From the NCBI GenBank assembly GCA_017451145.1, contig JAFSSG010000035.1, positions 1 through 15,811 of the forward strand: a DNA stretch of 15,811 bases, read 5' to 3'. A program made the translations under genes and the position numbers. Below are positions 6,882 through 15,352 of the stretch, in pieces. The notes beneath the pieces were generated by a model. The model searched no databases. It was not told the origin of the DNA and saw only the letters and a program-made list of their open reading frames with translations. Numbering within the stretch: position 1 is the first letter of the stretch; every line of letters begins with the position of its first letter. This stretch comes from Clostridia bacterium (GTDB lineage: Bacteria > Bacillota_A > Clostridia > UBA1381).

Positions 6882-7895
6882 TCATGCCTTTGCAAAAATA
6901 TATGTATTTTCCTGCATCTTGTCCATATTTTCGGCAACATATCCCGCACCTTTTATGACGCACATTTCCGCATCTTCTGCCAAAAATACCTTCATATTAA
7001 GCTCTGCACGTAGGCGTTTTGCCATGCCGTAAAGCTGACTGCCTCCGCCTATAAGCAAAATGCCGTCGTCCATGATATCGCCCAAAAGCTCTGTCGGAAT
7101 TTCGTCCAAAGTTGCCTTAATTTCAGCAGCAATCCGTGACAGTAAAGGTGAAAACGCCTCACGGACCTCTTCAGAACGCAACGCAATTTTTTCGGGCTTT
7201 TTAAGATGCGTATTATACCCGCTTATCTCATCGATATCGTTATGCTCACGCATAAAGGCGCAGCCTATGGACTTTTTAAGCCGTTCAGCCGATTGCCTAC
7301 CGACTGAAAGACTGTTCTTTTCGGCGATGTAGTCAATCAAGGTATCGGTAAAATCATTACCGGCAATCTTTACCGAACGTCCGATTATGGCCTGTCCCAA
7401 TGAAATTGCGGCAATATCGCATTTTCCTCCGCCGATATCCACCAAAAGCATTCCACGTGCAAGGGAAACATCACAGTTTGCACCTATTGCACCTGCTATC
7501 GGCGATTCAATAACATATATATCGGTTATTTCAGAATCACGCAAAATGTCGCAAATGGCACGTTTTTCAACGTCTGTTACGCTGCAGGGAACTGTTACGA
7601 AAACCTTGGGTTTTATAACATTTCCGATAATGTTTGTAAGAAAAATATGAACCATTTGGGCAGCCAAGTCAAAATCTGTTATAACTCCCTTTGTAAGAGG
7701 TTTTGAAACGGTTATGAGAGGCGGATTTTTTCCCTCCATAGCCGCAGCCTCCGTGCCTACAGCTATGATGCTTCCGTCTTGTGAATCGTAAGCAATTATG
7801 GACGGCTCGACCGTAATCTCACCTTTGTAGTAAATTCTTGTATAATCAGTGCCTAAATCAATAGCAACAACATTTTTTAGTGCGGAAAGTTTCAT
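6882..7895 (-). CDS. MreB/Mbl-like bacterial actin, divergent paralog
   Basis: This 337-residue protein has the actin/Hsp70 ATPase fold of the MreB family. The phosphate-1 loop is VVAIDLGTDYTRIYYKG (about 9-25), the phosphate-2 loop LVDIGGGKCDIA (about 151-162), and the adenosine motif LIGGGSQLYG (281-290). Family phrases TVPCSVTDVEKRA and SEEVREAFSPLL are present, and the length is normal. MreB-family proteins polymerise at the membrane and guide cell-wall synthesis. No mreC or mreD follows; it heads an operon with trmN6-like and rsmI genes, so it is probably an additional MreB/Mbl paralog. AGGAGG (7904-7909) sits 8 nt upstream of the ATG, and a promoter candidate is at 7928-7956. The role in this cell is not shown. 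Confidence 0.85.
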   Translation of the reverse strand: MKLSALKNVVAIDLGTDYTRIYYKGEITVEPSIIAYDSQDGSIIAVGTEAAAMEGKNPPLITVSKPLTKGVITDFDLAAQMVHIFLTNIIGNVIKPKVFVTVPCSVTDVEKRAICDILRDSEITDIYVIESPIAGAIGANCDVSLARGMLLVDIGGGKCDIAAISLGQAIIGRSVKIAGNDFTDTLIDYIAEKNSLSVGRQSAERLKKSIGCAFMREHNDIDEISGYNTHLKKPEKIALRSEEVREAFSPLLSRIAAEIKATLDEIPTELLGDIMDDGILLIGGGSQLYGMAKRLRAELNMKVFLAEDAEMCVIKGAGYVAENMDKMQENTYIFAKA

Positions 7896-7927
7896 TTGGA
7901 AGTCCTCCTGAATTTATTCTAAATTTT

Positions 7928-7956
7928 ATTTTACATCATTTTAAAAAAAAATGCAA
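7928..7956 (-). promoter_or_regulatory. Promoter candidate for the MreB-like/trmN6/rsmI/HAD/MmeI operon
   Basis: On the minus strand, TTGCAT (7951-7956) and TAAAAT (7928-7933) are 17 bp apart, matching the consensus at 4 of 6 and 5 of 6. The spacer contains a long T run. It faces away from the SNF2 promoter, and the two -35 boxes are separated by 9 bp, so one regulator could affect both directions. Confidence 0.6.
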
Positions 7957-7965
7957 CAAAAACTA

Positions 7966-7994
7966 TTGAAATATATCTTTTTCGGTAGTATAAT
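7966..7994 (+). promoter_or_regulatory. Strong sigma-A promoter of the SNF2 gene
   Basis: TTGAAA (7966-7971), a 17-bp spacer and a perfect TATAAT (7989-7994) precede the SNF2 gene. The predicted start, near 8001, leaves a leader of about 27 nt that holds the strong AAAGGAGGGG ribosome site at 8015-8024. Confidence 0.85.
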
Positions 7995-8027
7995 AAAAAG
8001 ATACAAAAAAACGGAAAGGAGGGGACT

Positions 8028-11000
8028 ATGTTGAAGATTACCGACGGCGATATCAAGAAAATCTGCTCGGAAAATATTTATAAATCAGGATGTGACTACT
8101 TCAAAGAGGGCAGAGTTCATATAAGGGTAAGAAGTGAGGAAAGTATTGTCGCGTCTGTTGACAGCGACAAAATCTATAATGTCCATATCGGATTTGACAA
8201 AAAAGGAGAAATTTCCGAAACTTTTTGTACCTGCCCATATTATCAGACGATGTCGGTAAGCTGTAAGCACATAGTCGCAACCCTTAAAACAAGACAGGCA
8301 GAGCTTCAAAATAATGACGATTTTGAGGACAGCAACGATAGATTAGCCTCAAAGCTTTGCAGTGATTTTGAAAAGCAAAACCGGAAAAAAGAACATATGA
8401 GTATCGGGTTTGGATTCAATATAAATACAAACGCAAGACGTGAATGCAACTATTCGATTTCCGTCAAACTCGGTAATTCCGAAATACACACAGGCAGTGT
8501 TGAAAACTTTTTAAAAGCGTATATAACGGGCGGGGAATATAAACTTTCAAAGCATAGAGCGTATAATAATTCCGCATATGAATTTGATGAGGTATCAAAA
8601 GAGATACTCGATATTATGTCGGAGGCTTTGGAAAATAAGCAGAAAGCGACGTCATTTTATGTTCCAAAGCTCACCTTCTGCGAATTTGGGGACATCACGG
8701 CAAAACGTCTTTTGCCACTTATGGAAAAGGCAAACTGCACCTTTTTTGTAAACGGTATGCCACAGACAAACCTTGCCATAAAGCATGAAGATCCCGATAT
8801 TTTAGTAGATGTAACCGCAACGGACGAAAATATAAATATTTCTGTTATACAGAGCGGACTTTCGGTTGTTTCTGACGGAAGCTGGTTTTTGTATGACGGC
8901 GATTTATATGAAACAACTGAAGAGTGGCGTAGCTGGTATATGCCGATATATAACGCACTTTCTACCGAAAGTCGCACACAGATTGATTTTAAGGGCGATA
9001 ACTCCATTTCCTTTGCGGCAAATGTTCTGCCTAAGATAAAGGAGCAAAAGGGCGTAATAACGCAGGGCACAGATGATGTAATAGTTGACAGCAAACCCGA
9101 TTTCAATATATATTTTGACGAAACTGACGGCGGGATTTTGGCGGCAGTAACTGTAAGTTATGGGCAAATAACGTTAAGACTTCCCGAAAAAAATGCAGAG
9201 CGTGACAAAATAATAGTCAGGGACTATGTAAGCGAGACAAATGTCTTGTCCTTTTTCAATCATTTTAACATCGAGGGACAGAATATGTACCTCTTTGCCA
9301 ATGATGAGATTTACGGTTTCTTAACCCGTGATATAAAAGAGCTTAAAAAAATCGCAAAAATCCACACGTCGCAGAAATTTGATGCACTCTTGATGAAGGA
9401 TGCACCAAAAATCAAGAATAAGATTTTTTATAACAGCAAAATTGACCTTTTGGAAGTTGGCTTTGAAACGGATATTTCACCCTCTGAGATAGCAGGAATT
9501 TTGAGTGCTGTACGTAATAAAAAGAAATACTACCGTATGACAAGCGGTGCATTTTTGGATTTAGAGGCGGGACTGCCTGATTTTGAGCTTTTGGAAAGCC
9601 TTGATTTTTCCTTTTCCGACTTAAAAGAACGCAGAAAAGAGCTGTCAAAAAACTATGCACTTTTTCTGGCAGCTACAAGGGACAGAACAGAGGCAAACGC
9701 CGATTTTGACAAGCTGATAGACGACATAAAAAGAATAAGGGCAAAAATACCCGACTATCTTGAAAAAGTCCTGCGTGATTATCAAAAAACGGGCGTACAT
9801 TGGCTGAAACAGCTGTCATCTCTTGGCTTTGGCGGAATTTTGGCGGACGATATGGGACTTGGAAAAACCCTCGAAATCATCGCCTTTATCATGAGCGAAA
9901 AAAGTGATTTGCCGACGCTTGTAGTTACGCCAAGCTCACTTATGTATAATTGGCTTTCCGAAATCAATAAATTTACGCCAAAAGCAACGGCAAAGGTGAT
10001 TGACGGGACAAAAGAGGGGCGTATAAACGCCCTTTCCGAAACCGATGGATACGACTTTATAATAACCTCATATCCGCTTTTAAGACGTGATATTGCCGAA
10101 TATGAGGATAAAGACTTTTTCTGTTTTGTAATAGACGAGGCACAGCATATCAAAAATCCGAAAACGCTCAGTGCAAAGGCGGTAAAGCGTATCAAGGCGA
10201 AAAGCTGTTTTGCACTTTCGGGAACGCCTATAGAAAACTCGCTTTCGGAGCTGTGGTCGATTTTCGATTTTGTAATGCCGAAATATCTGGGACATAAAAC
10301 ACAGTTTGCCGAGAGATTTGAAAAGCCGATAATGCAGGGCGGTGATGATGAAGCTGCAGAGAATTTGAGACGTAAAATAAAGCCTTTTGTTATGCGTCGA
10401 ATGAAGTATGAAGTGCTTTCCGAGCTTCCCGAAAGAATTGAAAACACCGTATTGGCAGAGCCTACACCTATGCAGAAGAAGATGTACGCGTCATTTCTTG
10501 CGGCATCAAAAAAGGAAGTCAGCGAAATTGTAAAGTACGGCGGTGATAATTTAAGAATACTCTCGCTTTTGATGAGACTTCGGCAAATCTGCTGCCATCC
10601 CGCACTTTTGGACGGAGATTACGGTAAGGAAAGCGGAAAACTTGTCCTCTTTGAAGACATTGTAACTTCGGGCATAGATTCGGGGCATAGAATACTTGTA
10701 TTTTCGCAGTTTACATCTATGCTGTCCATCATAAAAAAACGGCTCGACGTTTTGGGAATACCGAGCTTTTATCTTGACGGCTCAACTTCGCCTCATTTGC
10801 GGAAGGATATGGCGGACAGATTTAACGGCGGAGAAAAAAGCGTGTTTTTGATTTCCTTAAAAGCGGGAGGAACGGGACTCAATTTAATCGGTGCGGATAT
10901 GGTAATACACTATGACCCGTGGTGGAATCCGGCAGCTGTTGACCAGGCGTCTGACCGTGCGTACAGGATAGGGCAGACGAAGGCGGTGCATATTATAAAA

Positions 11001-11141
11001 CTTGCAACACGTGGCACTATTGAGGAACAAATCTTAAAATTGCAGGAGAAAAAGCGTAATTTGGCTGACGATATGATACGCACAAATTCCGCCACGCTGT
11101 CAAATCTCACAAAGGAAGAGCTTTTGGAATTTTTCAAGTAA
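8028..11141 (+). CDS. SWIM zinc-finger SNF2-family helicase-like ATPase
   Basis: This 1037-residue protein is expected to use ATP to translocate on double-stranded DNA and move or strip bound proteins. The N-terminal SWIM finger has C67-x-C69-x9-C79-x-H81 and probably binds DNA or protein. A long middle region (about 120-560) resembles the SNF2-associated region of bacterial members. The motor follows: DDMGLGKT with Walker A Lys about 613, DEAQH (703-707) as Walker B, SGTPIENS as motif III, then lobe 2 with FSQFTSM, SLKAGGTGLNL, DPWWNPA and DRAYRIGQ with arginines about 977 and 980. It is the only plus-strand gene, has its own strong promoter and ends at a bidirectional terminator, so it stands alone. 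The substrate and partner are unknown. Confidence 0.93.
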   Translation: MLKITDGDIKKICSENIYKSGCDYFKEGRVHIRVRSEESIVASVDSDKIYNVHIGFDKKGEISETFCTCPYYQTMSVSCKHIVATLKTRQAELQNNDDFEDSNDRLASKLCSDFEKQNRKKEHMSIGFGFNINTNARRECNYSISVKLGNSEIHTGSVENFLKAYITGGEYKLSKHRAYNNSAYEFDEVSKEILDIMSEALENKQKATSFYVPKLTFCEFGDITAKRLLPLMEKANCTFFVNGMPQTNLAIKHEDPDILVDVTATDENINISVIQSGLSVVSDGSWFLYDGDLYETTEEWRSWYMPIYNALSTESRTQIDFKGDNSISFAANVLPKIKEQKGVITQGTDDVIVDSKPDFNIYFDETDGGILAAVTVSYGQITLRLPEKNAERDKIIVRDYVSETNVLSFFNHFNIEGQNMYLFANDEIYGFLTRDIKELKKIAKIHTSQKFDALLMKDAPKIKNKIFYNSKIDLLEVGFETDISPSEIAGILSAVRNKKKYYRMTSGAFLDLEAGLPDFELLESLDFSFSDLKERRKELSKNYALFLAATRDRTEANADFDKLIDDIKRIRAKIPDYLEKVLRDYQKTGVHWLKQLSSLGFGGILADDMGLGKTLEIIAFIMSEKSDLPTLVVTPSSLMYNWLSEINKFTPKATAKVIDGTKEGRINALSETDGYDFIITSYPLLRRDIAEYEDKDFFCFVIDEAQHIKNPKTLSAKAVKRIKAKSCFALSGTPIENSLSELWSIFDFVMPKYLGHKTQFAERFEKPIMQGGDDEAAENLRRKIKPFVMRRMKYEVLSELPERIENTVLAEPTPMQKKMYASFLAASKKEVSEIVKYGGDNLRILSLLMRLRQICCHPALLDGDYGKESGKLVLFEDIVTSGIDSGHRILVFSQFTSMLSIIKKRLDVLGIPSFYLDGSTSPHLRKDMADRFNGGEKSVFLISLKAGGTGLNLIGADMVIHYDPWWNPAAVDQASDRAYRIGQTKAVHIIKLATRGTIEEQILKLQEKKRNLADDMIRTNSATLSNLTKEELLEFFK

Positions 11142-11169
11142 AAAAACGGAGCATATGCTCCGTTTTTTT
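11141..11169. terminator. Bidirectional Rho-independent terminator between the SNF2 gene and asnA
   Basis: A perfect 16-bp palindrome (11147-11162), with 6-bp GC-rich arms CGGAGC/GCTCCG around ATAT, is flanked by A6 on the left and T7 on the right. It therefore has a stem and U-tract in both directions. It follows directly after the SNF2 stop, and its T-run on the plus strand overlaps the stop of asnA, so it serves two convergent genes. Confidence 0.95.
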
Positions 11170-12175
11170 ATAGTATATTTACGCCGTGTTTTTTACATTC
11201 TTCTAAAACTTCGGAAGGCCAAACCGATGCCTGAACTTCGCCGACGTGTGCTTTTCGCAAAAAGTACATACAAATTCTGGACTGACCTATTCCGCCACCG
11301 ATTGTGTAAGGAAGTTTTTTGTCCAAAAGTGCCTTTTGGAAAGGGAGAGATGCGTTTTCTTCTTTGCCTCGGATTTTCAGCTGTCTTAAAAGTGCGTCTT
11401 CATCCACCCTTATGCCCATTGACGAAAGCTCTAAAGCTATATCTAAAACGGGATAATATACGATAATATCCCCGTTAAGTGACCAGTCGTCATAGTCGGG
11501 AGCACGTCCGTCGTGGATAATCCCTGATTTTAAGGTATCGCCAATCTGCATTAAAAATACCGCACCTTTGTCCTTTGCAATCGCATATTCACGCTCTTTC
11601 GGAGTTTTGTCGGGATACAGGTCTTCAAGCTCCTGAGTAGTCATAAAATATATGTCTTCGGGCAGATATATATCCGCAAAATCATATTCATCGGCTATAT
11701 ATTTTTCGGTATCCTTTAAAGCTGAGTAAATTTGCCGTACAGTAGCTTTTAGCGTGTCAAAATTCCGCTCGGATTTATCGATGATTTTTTCCCAATCCCA
11801 TTGGTCAACATATACCGAGTGCAAATTATCGGTTATTTCGTCACGGCGGATTGCGTTCATATCTGTATAAAGTCCTTCGCCGTGATTAAATCCGTAATGT
11901 AAAAGAGCGAATCTTTTCCATTTTGCAAGGGAATGAACGATTTCATAATCGCCAGGAATAGTCATAATATCAAAGCTGACAGGGCGTTCAACCCCGTTTA
12001 ATGTGTCATTTAAACCGCTGTCACGGCGTACGAAAAGAGGTGCGGAAACTCTTGTAAGATTGAGCTTTTCCGCTAAATCACGCTCGAAAAAGTCCTTTAC
12101 TTTTTTTATAGCAATTTCTGTCTCTCTTAAAGACAGAATCGATTTATATCCGTCGGGTAGTTTAAGGTTTTCCAT
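11168..12175 (-). CDS. asnA: Aspartate-ammonia ligase (asparagine synthetase A)
   Basis: AsnA makes asparagine from aspartate, ammonia and ATP (giving AMP and pyrophosphate) in the cytoplasm. The 335-residue protein has a class II tRNA-synthetase-like fold. Strong family phrases include [81 protein letters not shown] and [14 protein letters not shown] chose ATG 12175 because homologs begin near this point. The in-frame ATG at 12211 lies almost at the predicted transcription start, so it would have essentially no leader; the mRNA would have about 30 nt before 12175, including AAAGG. It follows gpsA but has its own strong promoter. Confidence 0.95.
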   Translation of the reverse strand: MENLKLPDGYKSILSLRETEIAIKKVKDFFERDLAEKLNLTRVSAPLFVRRDSGLNDTLNGVERPVSFDIMTIPGDYEIVHSLAKWKRFALLHYGFNHGEGLYTDMNAIRRDEITDNLHSVYVDQWDWEKIIDKSERNFDTLKATVRQIYSALKDTEKYIADEYDFADIYLPEDIYFMTTQELEDLYPDKTPKEREYAIAKDKGAVFLMQIGDTLKSGIIHDGRAPDYDDWSLNGDIIVYYPVLDIALELSSMGIRVDEDALLRQLKIRGKEENASLPFQKALLDKKLPYTIGGGIGQSRICMYFLRKAHVGEVQASVWPSEVLEECKKHGVNIL

Positions 12176-12212
12176 ATTCCCATAGCCTTTCTGTTTTGAA
12201 AAATTTGTCATA

Positions 12213-12242
12213 ATTATATACCTAAAAAGAGGTATATGTCAA
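12213..12242 (-). promoter_or_regulatory. asnA promoter with operator-like dyad in the spacer
   Basis: On the minus strand, -35 TTGACA (12237-12242) and -10 TATAAT (12213-12218) match the consensus perfectly, with an 18-bp spacer. A perfect 8-bp inverted repeat, ATATACCT (12216-12223) and AGGTATAT (12230-12237), separated by six bases, fills the spacer and touches both boxes. This is a typical position for a repressor or spacer-twisting activator. No T-run follows, so it is not a terminator for gpsA. Confidence 0.8.
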
Positions 12243-12251
12243 TGATTTTTT

Positions 12252-13244
12252 TTAGTTTAATTCAGGCTTTAAATCACGGTTCATAAGCGATTTTACTGCC
12301 TCTTTTGCGGGTTTGTCTTCAAATAAGACCTTATAAGCCTCTTCGGTTATCGGCATTGCAACGCCGTATTTTTGCGATAGAGCATATGCCGCCCTTGCCG
12401 TGTTAACGCCCTCTACCACCATATGCACCTTTTCAAGCGTTTCGGTCAGGGTATAGCCCTCGCCCAACAGTATTCCTGCCCGATGGTTTCGGGAATGCAT
12501 ACTCGTACAGGTAACGATAAGGTCGCCAATGCCGGAAAGTCCTGCAAAGGTTTCCTCTTTTGCACCCATAGCAACGCCAAGTCGCCTGATTTCAGCAATT
12601 CCACGTGTCATAAGTGCGGCACGTGTGTTATCGCCATATCCGATGCCGTCGGAAATTCCCGCACACAGTGCAATTACGTTTTTAATTGCACCGCCAAGCT
12701 CAACGCCCAAAATATCGTCTGCTGTATAGACGCGGAAAAAGTCGCAGTTAAAGATATTTTGTATATATTTTGCGACGTCCATGTCATCACATGCGACAAC
12801 GTTAACGGTAGGAAGCCCTACGCTGACTTCTTCGGCATGTGACGGACCACTCATTACTGCAATTTTCGCATTTGGCAATTCCTCGCGATATACAGCCGAA
12901 AGAGTCAGAAGTGTTTCGTCTTCAAGACCTTTGGACAGATTTACAAGCACCTGACCGTTTGCTATACATTGTTTCAGCTGTTTTGCGGTAGAACGTGTTG
13001 CGATACTCGGTGCTACCGTTACGATAAGGTCTGCGTCTTTAACGCAAAATGCCATATCATGTGAACATATTATATTGTCAGGGAAGTGCTTTCCGGGCAA
13101 AACGTCTTTGTTTTCACGGTCTTTGTTTAATCTGTCTGTTTCCTCCTGCTGCCAACTCCAAAGATGGACGTCATAGCCCTTATTTGCAAGTAAAATTGCC
13201 GCCGCACAGCCCCAGCTGCCGGAGCCAATAACTGCAATTTTCAT
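12252..13244 (-). CDS. gpsA: NAD(P)-dependent glycerol-3-phosphate dehydrogenase
   Basis: GpsA reduces dihydroxyacetone phosphate to sn-glycerol-3-phosphate, the backbone for phospholipids. The 330-residue protein starts MKIAVIGSGSWG with the Rossmann GxGxxG at 7-12. It also has SKGLEDETLLTLS, SGPSHAEEV, the catalytic-lysine region ELGGAIKNVIALCAGISDG, and GLSGIGDLIVTCTS. I chose ATG 13244 because of this N-terminus and the GAGGAGG site. An in-frame extension to 13337 would add a lysine/arginine-rich stretch that is only the frame-shifted reading of the plsY tail. The gene begins 1 nt after the plsY stop, and PlsY uses its product. Confidence 0.97.
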   Translation of the reverse strand: MKIAVIGSGSWGCAAAILLANKGYDVHLWSWQQEETDRLNKDRENKDVLPGKHFPDNIICSHDMAFCVKDADLIVTVAPSIATRSTAKQLKQCIANGQVLVNLSKGLEDETLLTLSAVYREELPNAKIAVMSGPSHAEEVSVGLPTVNVVACDDMDVAKYIQNIFNCDFFRVYTADDILGVELGGAIKNVIALCAGISDGIGYGDNTRAALMTRGIAEIRRLGVAMGAKEETFAGLSGIGDLIVTCTSMHSRNHRAGILLGEGYTLTETLEKVHMVVEGVNTARAAYALSQKYGVAMPITEEAYKVLFEDKPAKEAVKSLMNRDLKPELN

Positions 13245-13245
13245 C

Positions 13246-14004
13246 TTATTCCTCCTCAATACTTTCTTCTTCGTCTGCGTTTTCCTCTTCTTCGTCGTTT
13301 TCCTCTTCGCTGTCGGTATCTTCCGTCTTCTTTGCAAAAAGCTTGTTTTCAGTACCGTTTTTAAGCCTTTTAATATTTGTATGATGCTTTAATATAAGCA
13401 CAAGTGCAAGGGAAAATGCCATTATAAGATAAACAACGTTTGCCAAAATCTGCTCTTCTCCTGCAAGTATGTATGTAAGCACAATGAAGGGATAAACAAC
13501 TGCGGCTGTTACAGAGCCTAAGGACACGTACCTTGAAAAAATCATAATTAAAAGTGCTATGATAAGAACGATAACTCCTATTTTCCAATTAAGTGCGAGA
13601 ATAACGCCAAGACTTGTCGCCACGCCCTTTCCGCCACGGAAGCCGAACCAAAGCGGGAAATCGTGACCTAAAACCACAAATATACCTGCAATATATTTTA
13701 AGTTGCCGAAAAGGTACATACTTTCAAAGTCAGATAGGGGATAACCTTTAAAATAAGCCGTAAACAGAATGTCAAGCCAATTTGCCAAAAGTACGATTAA
13801 CGCACCCTTTAAAACATCGCAAATCAGCGTAAGTACGGCAATTCCCGCACCATAAGTGCGGAGCATATTTGTAGCACCTGCATTTCCTGAGCCGGAATCA
13901 CGCACATCTTCGCCGTAAATACTTTTTGAAAGTATTACAGATGTATTTATGCTTCCTATAAAATATGCCGTCAAAGCCACGAAAACAGTAATCACAGTAA
14001 ACAT
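13246..14004 (-). CDS. plsY: Glycerol-3-phosphate acyltransferase PlsY with acidic C-terminal tail
   Basis: PlsY is a membrane enzyme that transfers the acyl group of acyl-phosphate to glycerol-3-phosphate, the first step of phospholipid synthesis. The motifs are SGSGNAGATN (37-46), GHDFPLWFGFRGGKGVATS (113-131) and the KHHTNIKRLKNGTENK loop (206-221). Several hydrophobic stretches fit the usual five membrane spans. At 252 residues it is about 40-50 longer than typical PlsY: the last 26 residues (227-252) include 18 Asp or Glu. The final Glu codons GAG GAG GAA also form the ribosome site of gpsA, so the two genes are tightly joined. GGGGTGAT precedes the start, 12 nt after der. The extra tail may interact with partners or be a local codon-repeat expansion. 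Confidence 0.95.
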   Translation of the reverse strand: MFTVITVFVALTAYFIGSINTSVILSKSIYGEDVRDSGSGNAGATNMLRTYGAGIAVLTLICDVLKGALIVLLANWLDILFTAYFKGYPLSDFESMYLFGNLKYIAGIFVVLGHDFPLWFGFRGGKGVATSLGVILALNWKIGVIVLIIALLIMIFSRYVSLGSVTAAVVYPFIVLTYILAGEEQILANVVYLIMAFSLALVLILKHHTNIKRLKNGTENKLFAKKTEDTDSEEENDEEEENADEEESIEEE

Positions 14005-14016
14005 TTTATCACCCCG

Positions 14017-15342
14017 TTAATTATCCTTTTCACGTTTTTCTCTTAAAATAAAGTGTATCGGCGTTCCGGAAAATCCAAAGGCGGCACGTATTTGGTTTTC
14101 GATAAACCGCAAATACGAGTAGTGGAATAAATCCTTTGAATTGCAGAACAGAACAAAGGTCGGAGGCTCTGCAGAGGCCTGAGTTCCGTAATAGAGTTTA
14201 AGGCGTTTTCCTTTGTCGGAGGGAGGTTGCTGTTTAGATACGGCATCTGACAAAATGTCGTTTAACATACCTGTTGAAATTCTGCGTTTATGCTCATAAT
14301 CGGCAAGTTTTACCTCCTCCAAAAGCTTGTCAATACGTTGGCCTGTTTTTGCGGAAATGAAAACAATCGGAGCATATGACATAAATGCAAATCCCTCTTT
14401 TACCCGCATAGTGAAGGAATTCAGAGTTTTGCTGTCCTTTTCGACAGCATCCCATTTGTTGACCGCAATAACACACGCTTTTCCTTTTTCATGTGCATAA
14501 CCTGCAATCTTTGTGTCCTGTTCAGTCACGCCCTCCAAGCTGTCGAGCATAATTATTGCGACATCACAGCGGTCTATTGCGGCAAGTGAACGGACAACGC
14601 TGTAATGCTCGATGTTCTCGTCAATTTTCTTGCGTTTCCGCATACCTGCGGTATCGATAAAGAGGAACTTGTCCCCATTTTTCTCATAATGTGAGTCTAT
14701 GGCGTCGCGAGTTGTACCGGCTATATCCGAAACTATAACACGCTCCTCGCCCAAAAGCTTATTTATAAGGCTTGATTTTCCTGCATTCGGGCGTCCTATA
14801 ACGGCAACCTTTATTTCGTCTTCATCATTTTCGGTATCGTCGTTTTGAGGAAAATGTTTGCAAATCTCGTCTAAAAGGTCGCCGACGCCAAGCCCGTGTG
14901 TTGATGAAAATGCAAAAGGATCGCCCAAACCGAGATTATAAAATTCGTAAAAGGACATAGGCGGCTCACCGACGCTGTCCGCTTTGTTCACGGCAAGAAC
15001 GGTCTGCTTTTTTGATTTTTGGAGCATTGACGCTATTTCCAAATCATTTGCGGTAACTCCGTCCCAGACATTCGCCATAAAAATCACCACATCCGCCATA
15101 TCGATGGCAAGTTCGGCCTGTAACCGCATTTTTGAAAGAATTTCATCTTTTGAATTAGGCTCAATACCGCCCGTGTCAATCAAAGTGAAATTCTTTGAAA
15201 GCCAAGAGCAATCGGCAAAAATTCTGTCACGGGTAACGCCGGGCGTATCCTCGACAATGCTGATGCGTTGACCTGAAATCTTATTAAAAAGCGTCGATTT
15301 CCCGACATTCGGTCGTCCGACAATGGCAACAATCGGTTTCAT
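14017..15342 (-). CDS. der: Ribosome-assembly GTPase Der (EngA)
   Basis: Der is a double-GTPase needed for 50S ribosome subunit maturation. The 441-residue protein has two G domains and a C-terminal KH-like domain. The first G domain has GRPNVGKS (9-16), DTGG (56-59) and NKAD (119-122). The second has GRPNAGKS (183-190), DTAG (230-233), NKWD (295-298) and SAK (340-342). The KH-like part ends in FSGTPIHFILREK, a family signature. AAGGAGA lies upstream, and the start is 10 nt after the DUF512 stop. The gene order DUF512-der-plsY-gpsA is a common clostridial operon. Confidence 0.98.
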   Translation of the reverse strand: MKPIVAIVGRPNVGKSTLFNKISGQRISIVEDTPGVTRDRIFADCSWLSKNFTLIDTGGIEPNSKDEILSKMRLQAELAIDMADVVIFMANVWDGVTANDLEIASMLQKSKKQTVLAVNKADSVGEPPMSFYEFYNLGLGDPFAFSSTHGLGVGDLLDEICKHFPQNDDTENDEDEIKVAVIGRPNAGKSSLINKLLGEERVIVSDIAGTTRDAIDSHYEKNGDKFLFIDTAGMRKRKKIDENIEHYSVVRSLAAIDRCDVAIIMLDSLEGVTEQDTKIAGYAHEKGKACVIAVNKWDAVEKDSKTLNSFTMRVKEGFAFMSYAPIVFISAKTGQRIDKLLEEVKLADYEHKRRISTGMLNDILSDAVSKQQPPSDKGKRLKLYYGTQASAEPPTFVLFCNSKDLFHYSYLRFIENQIRAAFGFSGTPIHFILREKREKDN

Positions 15343-15352
15343 TTTCTTCTCC

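Noticed and set aside
9782..10447. 221-aa minus-strand open frame inside the SNF2 gene
   Set aside because: It is antisense to the conserved helicase motor motifs; serine-rich low-information sequence with no recognisable domain.
1760..11141. MmeI-like enzyme plus SNF2 helicase as one defence system
   Set aside because: They lie on opposite strands in separate transcription units with four housekeeping genes between them; proximity alone does not support a system.
12216..12237. Dyad after gpsA as a Rho-independent terminator
   Set aside because: The stem is AT-rich, no T-run follows on the minus strand, and it sits precisely between a perfect -35 and -10 box.
13245..13337. Upstream extension of gpsA with a Lys/Arg-rich N-terminus
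   Set aside because: It is the shifted reading of the Glu-rich plsY tail; the proper start MKIAVIGSGSWG has a strong ribosome site.
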